From Opisthocomus hoazin (Eukaryota; Chordata; Aves; Opisthocomiformes; Opisthocomidae), in contig NC_134440.1 in assembly GCF_030867145.1 (NCBI RefSeq), positions 8,866,001-8,930,000 of the forward strand: a DNA stretch of 64,000 nt. Reading direction: 5' to 3'. Under the pieces are notes generated by a model. It saw only the letters and a list, made by a program, of their open reading frames with translations, ran no database searches and was not told where the DNA came from. Every line of letters starts with the position of its first letter. Position 1 is the stretch's first letter. This document shows positions 1 through 13,400 of the stretch, in pieces. The position numbers and the translations under genes are program-made.

Positions 1-2880
1 CGGGCGTAATGCGCTGCTGCTGACTGCAGAAATGACCTAGTTTTGGCTCGGTCCCGTGGGCGGGCGAGCCTCTGGCTGGGAGAGTGCTCCAGGAGGCCTC
101 GAGCTGAGGGTCTGCCTGTGTTGCCCATTCCTGCGAGGACCCTGGTCTCCCCGAGTTGTGGGTCTGCAGCTCTCGTTAGTGAGAGTTACCTTTAGCAAAG
201 CCCCAGTGATAGCGCTGTGTGCAGCAGATGAGATTAGAAGATATTTAAAGGAGAAAAACATACTCAAAATACCAGCTGCCTGCACAGACAGGCACTGCAA
301 GAAGTGTACGGACTTCAGATTTGTTTGCCCTTTGGCGATTGTTTAGCTGCTTGTGTTTTCTGCGGCGTTTCAAATGATGGCTTTGTTTCTAATTAGCCCT
401 AGGATTAGCATGTAACTGATTTAATTTCTAGTATTTCCCCTTCCACAAGAGCAAGGGCCCTTCAGAAATACTCTGTTAGAAGTATCTTCTGCATTCTTAC
501 CCAAATTTCTGTTAAAATCCAAATAATCACTGTTCAAGTGTCATGAGTGAGCTTTCTAATTTTTAATATCATAGACTTGTCTCTCTTCTAACAGTTAATT
601 ATTTTTCAGAATGAGCTAACCAAATGTCACATACACTATATGAACAAATCAGGTAAAAGACAGTGACCCGACAGAGGAGGAAGAGCTTCCCCTTCAAAAC
701 CTGGAGAGTTCCACTAGAAGGCATGGCGGCAGCCAACTCACGGGGCTTCGGATCTACAGAAACCAAAAAGCGCCTTCAGCTCCTGGTTAACGATGCAGCT
801 TTCAAACCACCTCTGAGGGAAGGAAAGCTTGTATTGCTGCCTGCCTCTTCGGAGGGTTTGTCCGTGCTGGTACCTCCACTTCACTTTCGTCATGAGGTGT
901 GAGTGTAGATGGGACCGGGAGTCGTTTCTGCAGCCACCTCTGCACCGTCAGTCTGCTACGTTCAGCCCTTGCTGTCCGGTCGTCTCCTGGGTCCTGCCCT
1001 GTGATGGGGGCTGGTAGGTTGGGTGCTCGGTGGCAGTTCCTCGGTTTGCTCTGGGGTATTTGGCTGCAGAGCAGAAAGCTTCCACCTCGAGTTATCTGCA
1101 GGGCTAAATGGAAGAGGTTTTTCTGCCAGGATGTTCTGCTGCTTGATTCCATGGCTGGCAACAATTGATTTTGGTGATTTTTTGGGATTATTTTGGTGCT
1201 TTTTTTTTATTTGGATTATCTGCTAGTCCTGGAACAACACGCGCTCTCTGGCAGCTGAATACACTTTCAGCCGGTGGCAATGTCTGCACATACCTGATCC
1301 TCTGTACCTTGGCAGCGTTCCTGAAGGAACACTGGAATATTTTCCTGGGGGCTCGAGAGGGTGTTTCTACCCCAATGTTTTATGCAGTCCTAGGAGAGAA
1401 AAGGTCTTCCCTCCTGCAAGCTCTTGCTGCGCCAGTTGTCAGTGCAAGCTGGTTTTCTAACATCCATTGCCCCAAGCTTGAGGTTCAGTGGACGTTTAAG
1501 AGGTCACCTTCTCCATCTCCACCCTACAGCAGGATCCACTCCCCAGCTTTTGCAGTTTGTTCTTAAAAAATGCCATTGAGGGGGGATTTCACAGGCCCTC
1601 TACACGGTCTGCTTCTGTGCTTAACTTCTCAGTTTACATGTTTGGAAAAAAATCCTCTCCCCTTCTGCAACACAAGCCCAGTAATTCTGTCCCTGTTACA
1701 TATCTGAAGGCTATTATGAGATCTCAGCTGTTTTCTGGAGACTGAACAACGCTGGTTCTTTCCTCTGTCCTCGCAGATCATTTTGTAGACAGCTGGGGAT
1801 TTTTGTTGTTCTCCCCTTGGCTTGCTTCCAGTCGCTCCGTGTCTCTCTCCAAACGCGGCATCCGAATGTGGAAGGTGCGTGTTGCACCCTCTCGTTTCTT
1901 CGTGAAAGGATCGCTGCTTCCCATGGCTTCGACTTTCGTCGGTGGAAGAGGAAACACGGAAGCGGTTGGTGCGGAAGAGAGGGCTGCTGGGCCTCCACCC
2001 CTGGTGCTGGGGGTCTCTGTGCTTTGGAGCAGGGGGGTTGGCACGGGCAGGGCTCTGCGCCGGCGCCTGTGGGCGACCTCGCAGCGCGCGGGGTTTGGGC
2101 TCTGTCGCAAGCTCGCCCTCGCCGAGTGCTGCTCCCGGTTCCCCCGTTTGCTGTGCTAAACGAGAGGAAACCGCATTGCTCCGTTTCCCTTTGCACACTT
2201 ATTTCGTTTTTACTCAGGAAGCTGTACTGCAGCGTAAGTTTTTGGTTAGAGTGGTGTGACCTTGGCTGGGCTGTGAGGTTTTGGGGTTTTTTTTACAAAA
2301 AAAAAAAAAAGGAGAAAGTGCATTTATGAACAATAAGGTGGGTTTGACCAGTCCTGGCAATTAGAACTTTTCTGATCTGTGTGTTCAAGGTTGGAGGGAA
2401 TAACAGCGAGAGCGGAGCAAGGTGTTTGAGAAGTGTGAGCCCAGCAGGCGACGACGTGAAACACAAACCAGCACAACCAAAACCGGTCCCTGGAGAGCCG
2501 GAATGCCGTCGGGCAGCAGGAGGCTCCGTCCCGATTAAATGAAAGGGCAAATCCCCACGGGCACGTGTCTTAAATACAAAAATCTTCCTGCACAAAGCAA
2601 ACGCAACCCAGCGCCTCCAGGCACACCCCGCGCTTTGAAGGCGTCGGTTTCTACCCCCGGCTCTGGACGCCTCGCACCCCGCGCACGGGGCTTCCTCCCG
2701 CCCGCGACACGCGTCCCGCGTCCTCCCTCGCGCTCCCTGCTGCCTTCCAGATAAGGGGGTCTGCATCAAGTGAGCGAGCCCTGTTTTGAAAGAAAAACAG
2801 TAATAGGTAAAACTACTGCCAGCTTGTTGCTGAAGGAAGGGCTGGGAGTTCGAACAGATGAAGTTCGGCATCAGAAGGAT
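1..2880. other. Upstream flank, no gene recognised
   Basis: No open frame here resembles a known protein and no exon with convincing splice sites was recognised. The sequence is mixed in composition, with T-rich stretches near 1200 and 2290 and rising GC after 2400 towards the MBD3 CpG island. By human synteny (MEX3D, MBD3, UQCR11, TCF3 in one orientation) the neighbour on this side should be UQCR11, but I could not find its short coding exons. Part of its 3'UTR could lie here unseen. Confidence 0.5.
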
Positions 2881-3070
2881 CACAGAATGGTCAGGGTTGG
2901 CAGGGCCCTCTGTGGGTCACCCAGCCCAACCCCCTGCCCAAGCAGAGTCACCCAGAGCAGCTGCACAGCACCGCGGCCAGGCGGGGCTGGAATATCTCCA
3001 GAGAAGGAGACTCCACAGCCTCCCTGGGCAGCCTGGGCCAGGGCTCCGTCACCCTCAGAGGGAAGAAGAA
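2881..3070 (-). repeat. CR1 LINE 3'-end fragment
   Basis: This is the reverse complement of the CR1 3' end seen repeatedly in the window. It opens with the reversed terminal octamer region (CACAGAATGG), runs through the reversed terminal UTR, and breaks off near GGAAGAAGAA. It lies about 1.1 kb upstream of the MBD3 start, at the edge of the CpG island. Confidence 0.9.
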
Positions 3071-3299
3071 CCGCGCGGTGGCTGGAGCTGCGCTCGCCTG
3101 CACAGCCGGGGGAGCGGCCGGCCCTGCCGATGGCGGCAGGACCCGGGCGCGTTCCTGTGGGTGCTGCTTCTTCCAGGTCCGATGGGGATGGCTTCGGGAT
3201 GCTGCTCCCTGCAGGATTCCTGACAAAAACCTCGTGTCATTCATTCGTCGAAGGAAAATGAATTCCTCTGAGCTGCTCTGGAAGGCAGGCGGCCTCGTG

Positions 3300-4480
3300 C
3301 TGCTCAGCATGTGGGTACGGCAGCGACGAGGAGCCGGCTGCCGAAACACCGGTGCTCGGCGGCTCGCCGTCGGGTGCGGGCCTGAGGTTCGCGGGGCGTG
3401 GGAGGCGGATGCCTCTCCCCGGGGGTGCTGCGGTGGGGGCTTCGGTCCCCTCGGCTGGCGTGGGGGTGATGCTTCGTCCTCGAAAAGCTTCTCGTGGCCT
3501 TGCCCTCGCGTCGTCCCCTGCAGAGCACGCTGCCCTCCTGCTAACTGGGGGGGGGGGGGGTTTAGTGTTTCTCTTTTCGGACGTGGCCCCGGGAGAAGGG
3601 GGGTGGGCTCCAGGCAGAGGGGTGCTGCCCAGGGTGCTACATGAACCCCGAAATCGCCTCGGGGGGGGGGGGGGGGGGGGAGCCGAGCCGGGGGTCTCAA
3701 GCCGACCCTTGGAGCAGGGCCTGGGTGCCGCGCATGGCCCCTCCGCGCCCCGACCCCCGCTCCCGGGTGTGCAGGCCCGGTGCGGGGGGGGAGGATGCCC
3801 AAAGCGGGGTGCCGGGACACCGTGGGGGAGGGGGGTTAGGGACCGGCTTCCCGCCCAGCGGGGCGGCGGGGCGGGACTACACGGCGCGAGCGGCGGGATC
3901 CGGCGGGGGGCGGGGCCGGCGGCGGGGGGCGGGAGCGGAACCGTGGGGGCGGGCGGAACGGAACGGCCGCCTTCGGCGTGCAGGAGGCGGGAGGGCCGCG
4001 GCGGAGCGCGGAGCGGCGCCGGGGCCCGGCGGGGGGAGCGGGACGAGCGGCGGCCTCAGCGCCGCCTCCCCGGGGGGGGGGGGGGGGTGTCGGGGGCCGG
4101 CACCGGCGCGGCGGGGGGCGGCGGCAGCGGGGAACAGCCGGCGGCGGGAGGAGAGCGCGGCGGCCGGGAAGAGCCGGCGGGAGCCCTGAGGGAGCGGCCG
4201 CGGGCCGGGCCGCGCCGCCATGGAGCGGAAGAGGTGGGAGCGCTCGGCCGGGCCGCGACGCCTCCGCCCCGGGCCCGGGGGGTGGGGGGCTCGGGCCGCG
4301 CTTCCTCACGGCAGGGGGCCGGGGGGAGAGGCGGGGCCGGGGCACCGGGGGAGGCGCCAGCCCCGTCCGTCTGTCGCCAGGGGTGGCCGCGCCGTGGGGG
4401 CTGCTGTGCCCCCCCCCGCCGTGAGGGGCCGAGGAGTGGGGGGGGGCTGAGGCCCTGCTGGGGGGCTGAGGCCCGTCAGA
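3300..4480 (+). promoter_or_regulatory. MBD3: CpG island and probable promoter of MBD3
   Basis: The stretch is very GC- and CpG-rich, with several GC boxes (GGGCGGGGC-type) at about 3900-3930. It surrounds the MBD3 ATG at 4220, which sits in a strong Kozak context (GCCGCCATGG). No TATA box is apparent, as expected for a housekeeping CpG-island promoter. Three long G homopolymers interrupt it: 3547-3560, 3661-3680 and 4072-4087. The transcription start cannot be placed from sequence alone. Confidence 0.7.
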
Positions 4481-7400
4481 TGCAGCTGGGGTTTTGTTCA
4501 GTGTCCGATAAAGGAGGCGGTTGCGAAGTGGCCCGGGTGGGGGTGAGGGCGGCTGCCGCTGGCTTGGGGCTCCGGCTGCTGCTTTTTCCGTAGATGAAAG
4601 GATTTAGGGTGAGGAAAGGAGCGTTGTCCAGAGGAGCTGTGGCTGCCCCCTCCCTGGCAGTGCTCAAGGCCAGGTCGGACGGGGCTGGGAGCACCCTGGG
4701 CTGGTGAAAGGGGGCCCTGCCCATGGGAGGGGGCTTGGAATGGGATGATCTTTAAGGTCCCTTTCAGCCCAAACCGTTCTGTGATTCCATGATTCCATGG
4801 CTGTGGCCGTAGCTGAGAGTCCAGGAGCAGAGCTCGGGACCCGTTACCCTCTGAGCATCGCCGTTGGGGGAAGAGTGCGGCCCGGGAGCTGCTGCCTCTG
4901 CCCGAAGGATTTCTATTAATATCCACGTATGCCTCATACGGCTGTGGGTGGGCCATATGGATCCTTCCTGCCCCCGTAAGAGGCACCCTCGGTGCGCCCG
5001 CCAGCCGCTGTGCGAAACTCGGCTCCCGGGGAGGTGGCAGGAGCTGCCCAGGTGCCCTTATCTGGCCTTTGTAGTCGGCAAAATGTACGCGATCAGCTTC
5101 TGCACGTGTTAGGTTTCATTTTTTGGGTCAGATTTTAGCTGTGAGAAAAGCGTGTCGTGCTGGCCGGCGAGCGAACCGGCAAAGATCGTCCTCGAGAGCG
5201 TAAAGGTGGCCGTGCCGGCTCCACTGCCGCGGCTCGGAGTCTGCGGGGGGAAGACAAGACCGAGACCACCGGCAGCGGCTACGGGAGGGGCAGCTGAAAG
5301 CTGCAGTGATCCCTGTTTCTCCAAGAACTTATTTTATTTGTAAAGTTGCGGTCTCAGAGCTGAATTTAAAAAACAGGGTGAGAGAGGATAAGCAGCATAT
5401 TTTTATTCCCAAGTTGTAGTGGATTTTCCGTTTATATCAATTTGGACAGAGATCAAAGGTGTAATAGGGCCCTGCTGCACTAATTTTTGGTTACTGTTTC
5501 ATTTTGCATTACCTCAGAGTGGAAAACACCTGTGTGGCAATTTATTAATACCTCTGCTGTTTCTGCCTGTTGCTTACCTGGATGTTGTTTGTTTGGTTTT
5601 TTTTTTTGTCCAGCTACCCTGAATGTCCTGATGCTTTTAAGTGTTCGTGGAAAATTGCACGCAGGGTTTGGAAATGAGCGCTCCTGTGCGCGGTCGCCAG
5701 CCTTAACACCGAGCCGAGGCGATCGGCGGCGGGCTGGCGGTTGCTGTTTTTTCGAACTGTTTTTTAGGGTTACGGCGCTTTCTGTTTAGAGGTTTCCTTT
5801 TGTGACCCCAAGCACACGCAGCGCTTGCTTTCTGCGTGGAGGTTTCGTTCGAATACGAGTTCTGCTCCGGGCGACTGGGCGAATGGGTTGTGCCAAGTAT
5901 GTTCAGCCCGTCGGATGTGAGCCTGTGCGAGCCGGTGGCTGGCTGGAAGTGAAACCCTGCGCAAGGTGTAAGTCCCTGGGCAGACTTTGAGAAACAGTCC
6001 TAGAACCTCGCGCTGACCAGCTGTTGATTGTGCAGAAATTTTTTTAACTGGAGTGCGTTCTCTCACCTGCCTGTGGCCTGTGAGTTTGGAAACCCCAGAG
6101 GGTGTCTGGCTGATGTGCTGGGGCTCGCGGGCCAAATTCGGAGCGAGCGGGAGAGGTGCAGGGATGCAGGGTTTCGGGAAGGGAAGAGTATTGGGGCTTT
6201 TGTGAAAGGGGTGGGTTGTCTTTGAGAGAGTTTTGGCTACGAAGGCTCTCTCCAAACTCAGTGTTCTCACCTAGGGGAAGGAGAATTTAGGGCTGCTTTG
6301 TGTGACTTTTCTTCATAGTGTTTTTTTGCTGAAGGTTTGAGGACCAAGTGTCTGAGAAGTCTGGGATCCCTGCTTATCCCTGCTTCAAGGAGTTGTTGAC
6401 ATCACTGTTCTGGAAAACTTAACAAATCTCTTGGGTGAAACTTATCTTGTAGTGAATTTCTTACCTATGCAGCACGGATGCAAGAAGTTGAGAAAACGTT
6501 TTTAACATCCCCACTCCCCCAAGTATCTTTTGGCCTATATACTTTTTTCCCCCAGAAAAAGTTGTGGAGGAGAATGCTTTTACTGAGGCCGTACTCTGCT
6601 CCTTCTCAGTTGTTCTGTTGTACCCACAGCTCCCCGGGGAAGCTCTCGTGATGCTCGAGACGAGCCTTATGAAACGGCTGGTTATATTCGGGCTCATTCC
6701 TGTGTGCTATGGGGCTGCTGCTTGGGTTCTTGTTTAGCAGTGGGGGGCTTCTGGAAATCTGAGAGATTTTGTGTGTATTGTGTGCATCAAAGTTGGGGTT
6801 TGGTTTTGTTTTTTTAATTTGGTGGCTTTTGTTGCTTTTTTTTTTTTGTGGTCAGAGCCCAAGTTACTGAACAAAGACCAGCCCATTGCCCTGCGGGGCA
6901 GGGAGCGTCCCTCACGCCGTTGCTGGCAGCGATGCGGGGCCTCCACGGGCGCTTAAATATTGCTTGGGACAGCAGCGGTGGCGAGGGACAGCTCGATTCC
7001 CCGAGGCTGCTCCGTGCAGAGCCGAGGGCACCCATTCACGGAGGGACGGGGAGATGCCGCTGCGTGGGTGTGTGAGGACGTGGGGTGGGTTGTGGCAGCT
7101 GGAGGAGTCGCCCGGTCTGCTTGTTCACACCGGTGCGGTTTATGTGCGCTGGTGAAAGCTGTGAGTAGGTGTCTGCTGGCCCATGCCGGAGTGAGTGGTT
7201 GGAGTGTGGGACCACCGAGGTAGGACTTGGTGCAGATGCTGCAGCCAGGGATAACGCAGAGCTGCAGTGGGAGAGGGGGGCTGGGGCTGGCAGTGTGTGG
7301 GGTGTCCCAGGGTGCCCGTCTCTCCCTGGGAAGCCATGTCGGGGGGCATAGAGCACCCAGAGGGCCCCCGGCACCGGGCTTTGCCTGGAGCGGAGCTGGG

Positions 7401-10400
7401 GAGAGAAGCTGGGGTGGGCCGGGGTTGAAATGGAGAAGGATTGAGCACGATTGAAACAGAGAAGGAAAAACATTTTGCATTATACCCGTCACCCCTCCAC
7501 CAAGGAAACGAGGCTTTGGGCATATGCTGTTGATCACCCTTTACCTAGGTTATTCCTGTCTCCATTTCTTAATAAAAGGCAGGCGACATCTGGGTTTGTT
7601 CGGGGTTTTTTTTTTCCCCAGTCTTTTGTCCCTTGCTTTCCAAGTTGTGCAGATCCTGTGTAGGCTAGATGGGGAGAGCGGAGGGGAGGAGACTTGGGTA
7701 ATGAGGGAGGAGGGGAGAGGGCCTGGGCTTGCACTGGGTCTCTCTTTAAGAATATAAGGCTGGAAACAAAGGGTTGAGCTCCACATGGAGAGCAGCAGGC
7801 ACCTGGCAGCGCCTGGCCCTGCAACAGGCTGCCACGCATTCAGCTTAATCCGTGCCCGGAAAGTCTGTGAATGGGGGGTGAGGGCTTGGGTTTGGTCCTG
7901 CCACCCCTCGCTCCTCTTCGGGTTCGTTTTGTTAGGGCCAAGGCAGGCTGCGCAAGCGGAGAATGCGTTGGAGCTTTTGATGGACGAGCATGTAAAATCG
8001 TTTGCAACTTTGCCGTTGCCTTGCTTTTCGTAACGTGGTGAAGTGTGGAAGCCCTGAATTCAGCGCGCTCGCAGAGCAGCGCCGGCGGTGTTGGTTAGGA
8101 GAGGTTGGTTTTTGCAGCTTCGTACTGAGATGTCTCGCTTCTGGGTCTCTTCAAAGTCTTTGTATCAAAAACAGGAGTGCAGAGCAAAGCTTTCGCTCTG
8201 GAGTGGAAGGAGATGAATTTCATGTTTTGTGACATTTAAAGGGCACGCAAGCATTTTAATGGCATTCAGAATTCATAAATGCTGGTGTGTACTGTTTCTG
8301 TGCCTTGTGATGTGCAGCAAGCCATCCTGCTGCTCGAGTTTTGTGGGTTTTTTGGCTGCCCTTTGTCTTCCCCCCCCCTTGCTTTAACCCTCTCAGGTGT
8401 CCTACCAAGCGTGCTCCTGCCGAGGGACCCCGGGAGCCCCAGCACACACCGGCTGCTTCCTTTCTGTTTGTGCTGACTGAGCAAGTTTACTGTCAGCTTG
8501 GAGTTGTAGCTGTGTTCCCCGCTCTGTTATTGCTCCGGAGAGGCTTGGTACGGTATTGCCTTTTTCAAGACATAATCAGAATAAAAGTTTTTCTTCTGAA
8601 CATTTCAGTGCTTTTCCTTTGGGCCAAGCTTCCCCAGGAAGAGACAGGACTCTGAGTCATTTCAGGTGGGTTTTTTTAGACGTATGTGGACTTTTAACAG
8701 CTTTTCAGATCCATTGCAAAATTACTAGAACATGTACTAAACAAAAAAGCTGAAGGACTGTGTTCATTTAAAATACTGTCTCTGCGTGTATCTGGCTCTG
8801 TTGTTCTGCAAGTTACACTGTGCTGCTAAGTGCACAATTCGTGGTAATGTGTAGTTTTTAAAATTACTAAGACACTAAACTCAACTGTAAATTGGAGCTG
8901 CATCTCTTGGAAGAGGAACCAGCATCATATTCTTCGTATAGCGGGAGTTTCTCTTCTTGGCTTCGCTGAAGGCACCGATGGCTCTGGCCTAAAAGCTGCT
9001 GGAGTTGGTTATTCCCTTTTCTGGATTGAGGCGTGTAACCCCCTTTATATTTGTAAAAACTGGTTTCAAACTTCAGTCTGGACCCAGTCTCTGTGCCTGT
9101 CTGCTTATTCCTACGGTCTGTGTCATCTCCTGGCCCAAGTGTTTGTGCAGCTCCGTAGTGAATCGGTCCAGCTGGGGAATAACCAGTGATAAAGTGTTTT
9201 CTCCTCTCCTCCCTACCCTCTAAAGATGGATTATTTTCCCCATCTGGTTAACTGCATTTGCATGAATGCTTTTGTGCCTGAGCAGTGGTGGTGGTGGGGA
9301 GTGGATACGGGGCAGGATAAGCAGCTCGGGAGCAATTGGGGCCAGGAGCTTCCTAAGCAGATGCTGGGGCGGGGGGGGGGGGTGGCCACAGCCTTTCAGT
9401 CAGAAGTCCTCTGAGAGACTTTTTCAGATTTCAGTCTTAGTATCATTCATATTAACCTTGTCTCTCAGTTCTTGGAGAGTTTTAATACTTTGGTTCTTTC
9501 TGGATTTTTTAATCTATTTTTTTGCATACACAGTCTGACTTGAACTAATGGGTTTGCCACTGTCCCATACTAGCAATTCTATGCTTGCTCTTTTTTCAGA
9601 CCTTTCCCCTAGTAAAGGCTTCAAGGAAGCAGATAATGTGTTGAAAAGAGGCTTTTTCCTTGAAGCTTTTTTTTTCCCTCTGAGAAGACCCTGGGGAGGT
9701 TGTTGGTACCTTACCAGTGTGAACACCACCACTGTGGTCAAGCAGGGTCTATGCTGCTGAGATGGTAACACTTCTTTCCTCTCATCCTATGGCAACTCTA
9801 TTATTTCAAGTTATTCTTGGCCTTCAAGTAGAAACCTTGCATAAGTAGCCTGCGTTTCTGGCTTCAGGAATAACAGAAGGTAACCTGAATCACAGAGCTC
9901 CAACTGTCCTCAGAAAGCATTTGAACCTCATTGGCATTGGTTTGTCTCTGGCAGGTATAAGTTGCATTAATACCACCTCTCTCCTCGGTAGAAAAAAAAA
10001 ATAGACACTAATATGTAGGTGCTGCTTCGAGGCATCTCAAGTTCAGTGCTTGGATATTGTGAAGTTGCTTTGAATTGAGCTGTGGAAGCCAGGGGTGCCA
10101 CCGCTGCGTACCACGGGCACCCAGCTAGCGAGGTCTCACCGGGGTGTGACCTTACGTCTTCAGAATGAGACACTTGGCGCACAGAGAGCGGACAATGTTT
10201 GTAGGCTAGGGAGGAGATCACCCCGCTCCCATGCAGCATGGCTGAAAACAACGTTCTGGCACTACTGACCGCTCTTTAAAAGAAGAAAATGGATAAATAG
10301 GGCTGGGATGGTAACTGGCATTTTTGGTCTTAAAATGCCTTTCGCCCAGCTAACCTGTGTTTAGTGTGGTAGATGTATGTGGAGTGAGCTTCTGCCACAT

Positions 10401-13400
10401 GGGTGCTAAGATTAATATGCAAATTTCAAGATGCAGAAAACCAGAAATGAGAGAAATTGAGGGGATAGAGGGGCATCGTTAGGATGCTAAGTGAGAACGT
10501 GAAGAATACTTTGTGCTTATTGTCTGTATATTTCTACACTGCAGTCATAACATATGCATAAAGCAAAGATAAGTCAATAAAAAATAAAAGAGCTTACATA
10601 GCAGTGCTTCTTGTAGTAGTGCAAAAGGTTATAATATTCAAAACAAAACAAAAGCAAAAACCAACAAGGAGAAGTTGGAGTAATTTGTGCCTGCTTGCCA
10701 GGTTGTAGTCTTTCATGTCAAACCATGTGTTTAAAAATAATGTCTCTTCTGTTTTACCATTAATGAGAGGTTTTCCAAGGTTTTTACCTTTATTTTTGCA
10801 TCACTTAAGCTTTGTAATTCTTTGCTTTGCAGCTTGTCTGCAGTTAACTTCTGTTCTTTCTCCTTGCTGCTGTGTAATCCTGAAGTTAAGTGTTCAGAAT
10901 GTCATGTAATGTCATCAGACCTGAATGTGCTATTCAAGGGGGGGGAAAGGGCATCTGAGGAGAGGGTTGTGGTGCTGGTCAAATATAACGCTCATGGGAG
11001 AAGAAATTGTGCTTGAAAATGGGCATTTATTGTTTGAGACAACGGAGAATAAGTACATCTGTGCTGGTATCTCCCATGTCAGTTATTCTGTGAATTATGC
11101 TATGTTCATTTATACCTGGTCTAAATCTTGCTTTTCATGTGTAAAAACATTTAAACATGGTCTGCACCTAATTTGGCTCTTCCACAGAATCAGGAGAAGG
11201 AGTTAAGATGAAAGCAATAATACCCATTTAGAGTTTAATGTGAGCTTCGTTCTTGGAAGTTCAGCACACGTTGTTTTTCATGAAGGAAATAAAACTTGCC
11301 TCTCTTGAGTTGCAGCGAGCGCTGGTATTGAAGTCCAGAGGGTTTTAATTTCCCTCCTTGTTTCTTTTCTGTCTGTTATTTTTTTTGCAGCCCAAGTGGT
11401 AAAAAGTTCCGAAGCAAGCCGCAGCTGGCACGCTACCTGGGGAGCTCGATGGACCTGAGCACTTTTGACTTCCGCACAGGAAAAATGTTGATGAATAAAA
11501 TGAACAAGAACAGACAGAGGATGCGCTACGACTGTTCCAACCAAGCCAAAGTAAGACTGAGATGCAGCAGCAGCTTTCACCTTTGCATCTGCTATCGTAC
11601 TGGCCAGACTGGAACAATGTCTGTGACAGTAGGAAAACTAAACTTTTTGTAATTAATGTGCGAAACTGGAGTTGTAGGAGATAACATCTCTGTTATGGGG
11701 TGTTGTACAAATACTGCAGTTCGCTGATTCTTCCAGGGTACTGATACCATGGGAGAACATTGTGGTACCGCTAAATCTTCTGTACAGAAGGGCTGGAGAG
11801 AGGGCTGGCATCTTTCTTGCTTCCCCTCCCTGGAGTGCGAGATCGTCTTCTCCAGCAGGATCTCCTCCAGAGCCCCAGATCTGCAGCTGTCTGTGCAGCA
11901 GCCCCACTCTGCTCTGGTGCGTACTGCTTGCCTGGATAGGTTGGCTCAAGTCATTCTTAAGTATCTTCATCGGATGCTAAGAGCTTTTTCAGAACCCGAA
12001 AGCTTATGTCTGTGGACCTAAACGTGAAATGTGGAAAATAGTACGATGCTTATTTTCTAAATATGTCAACCAGTCAAGAATCATCATCACTGGAGTGATT
12101 AAAACATCTACTTACAGCGCTAGGTGCTGTAGTGATTACTTTAAAAGAAACGTGCCTTGCTGCAGACACCAGCAGCTGACACACATCTCAATGGCTAAAA
12201 CTTCTGCCCAAACTACGTACAAATAGCAGTCATTGGCTTATAAATGGATTAGCACACAGATGATTCAGAATGATATTTGTCCTGAATGCATCTGTTCTAC
12301 ATCTCATGAATAAATATGTTAAGCAGACATGATGTCTGCATCCTCGAGAGCAAAGTATGTCCTACAGCCATTTCAAGACTTGCGTGTTAGATCTCAGGGA
12401 CGAGGAACGGGCTTCCTGTGTTTCCACTAACAGAAAATGCAGTCCTGTCGTGAGAACGTGATTGTTATGAGCTCCGCTTAAAAAATGAGTCTTATTAAGA
12501 GCTGAAGGTAAAAAAAGTGATCAAGGTTTCAGCTGTACTCATTTGTTTATTGGCGTCCACAACTGGATTTAAACAGAATGGTTTAGAATGGTTTCTGGAT
12601 TCACAAACTGGTCTCTAAATCCCACACTATAATTTTTCTAATTATTGCAAAAATTGTATCCGAAACTTCTGTTTTGGTGATCTACAGGTGGCTTGTCAAA
12701 GCCCAAACTCTGTGTTTGGGCTCAATTCTGTCAAAATTGAGATAAAACCGATGTGTGTAAACTAGAATGAGAGGAGGCTAGTAGGTTAAGTAGAATGTAA
12801 AAGAGTGGAAAACTTAGGTTAATTTTGATAGGTCTAAGGCAAGATTTGAAGATAGTTATGCATTTTTAGCAGTCTAACTCATAGAGCTTGAGATCAGACA
12901 AGTCTTCAAGTCCATGAACTCTTCCCTGCTGTATGTCTCTATGGGTGTAGTAGCATTTTAGGAAATTGAAAATATTTTTGTGGCTTTTTCCCCCTCATTT
13001 TGTTTAAAATTTTTAGGGCAAGCCTGATTTGAACACAGCGCTCCCTGTCAGACAGACAGCCTCCATATTCAAGCAACCTGTCACAAAGATCACAAACCAT
13101 CCCAGCAACAAGGTGAAGAGTGATCCTCAGAAAGCTGTGGACCAGCCCCGGCAGGTAAGCCTTGCAGCTTAGGACCTCCTTCTCCAGAACGAAGAAAGTC
13201 CTGGTTTTGCTGCTGGGAGGGTCTCGGAATAAACCGCTTTAATTTTGCGATGCTGAACAAATAGTCTGTGGCAGTTTGGAGTCTCTGATAGTTCAGAAAC
13301 AGTAACTTACAGTGCTCCCAGCTTCTAAAATCGGAACAAACCCCTTTTCTATATATATAGAATATATATATATATATAGTATGTAGTTAATAATCTGTCT

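Larger units (their letters stand above)
4234..11390 (+). other. MBD3: MBD3 intron 1
   Basis: The intron has donor AG|GTGGGAG and acceptor TTTTTTTGCAG. Apart from one CR1 fragment at about 4625-4799 and homopolymer stretches, I see no repeat family or exon. I looked for a small exon encoding the missing MBD residues (GWERE, VFYYS type) and did not find one, but a divergent or assembly-lost exon cannot be excluded. Confidence 0.6.

Noticed and set aside
1-4200. UQCR11, the expected neighbour upstream of MBD3
   Set aside because: Its short exons could not be recognised in this interval; it probably lies outside the window.
3352-4593. A 413-codon open frame on + over the MBD3 CpG island
   Set aside because: It is Gly/Arg/Pro-rich with no family features, crosses the MBD3 start and donor in another frame, and arises from extreme GC content.
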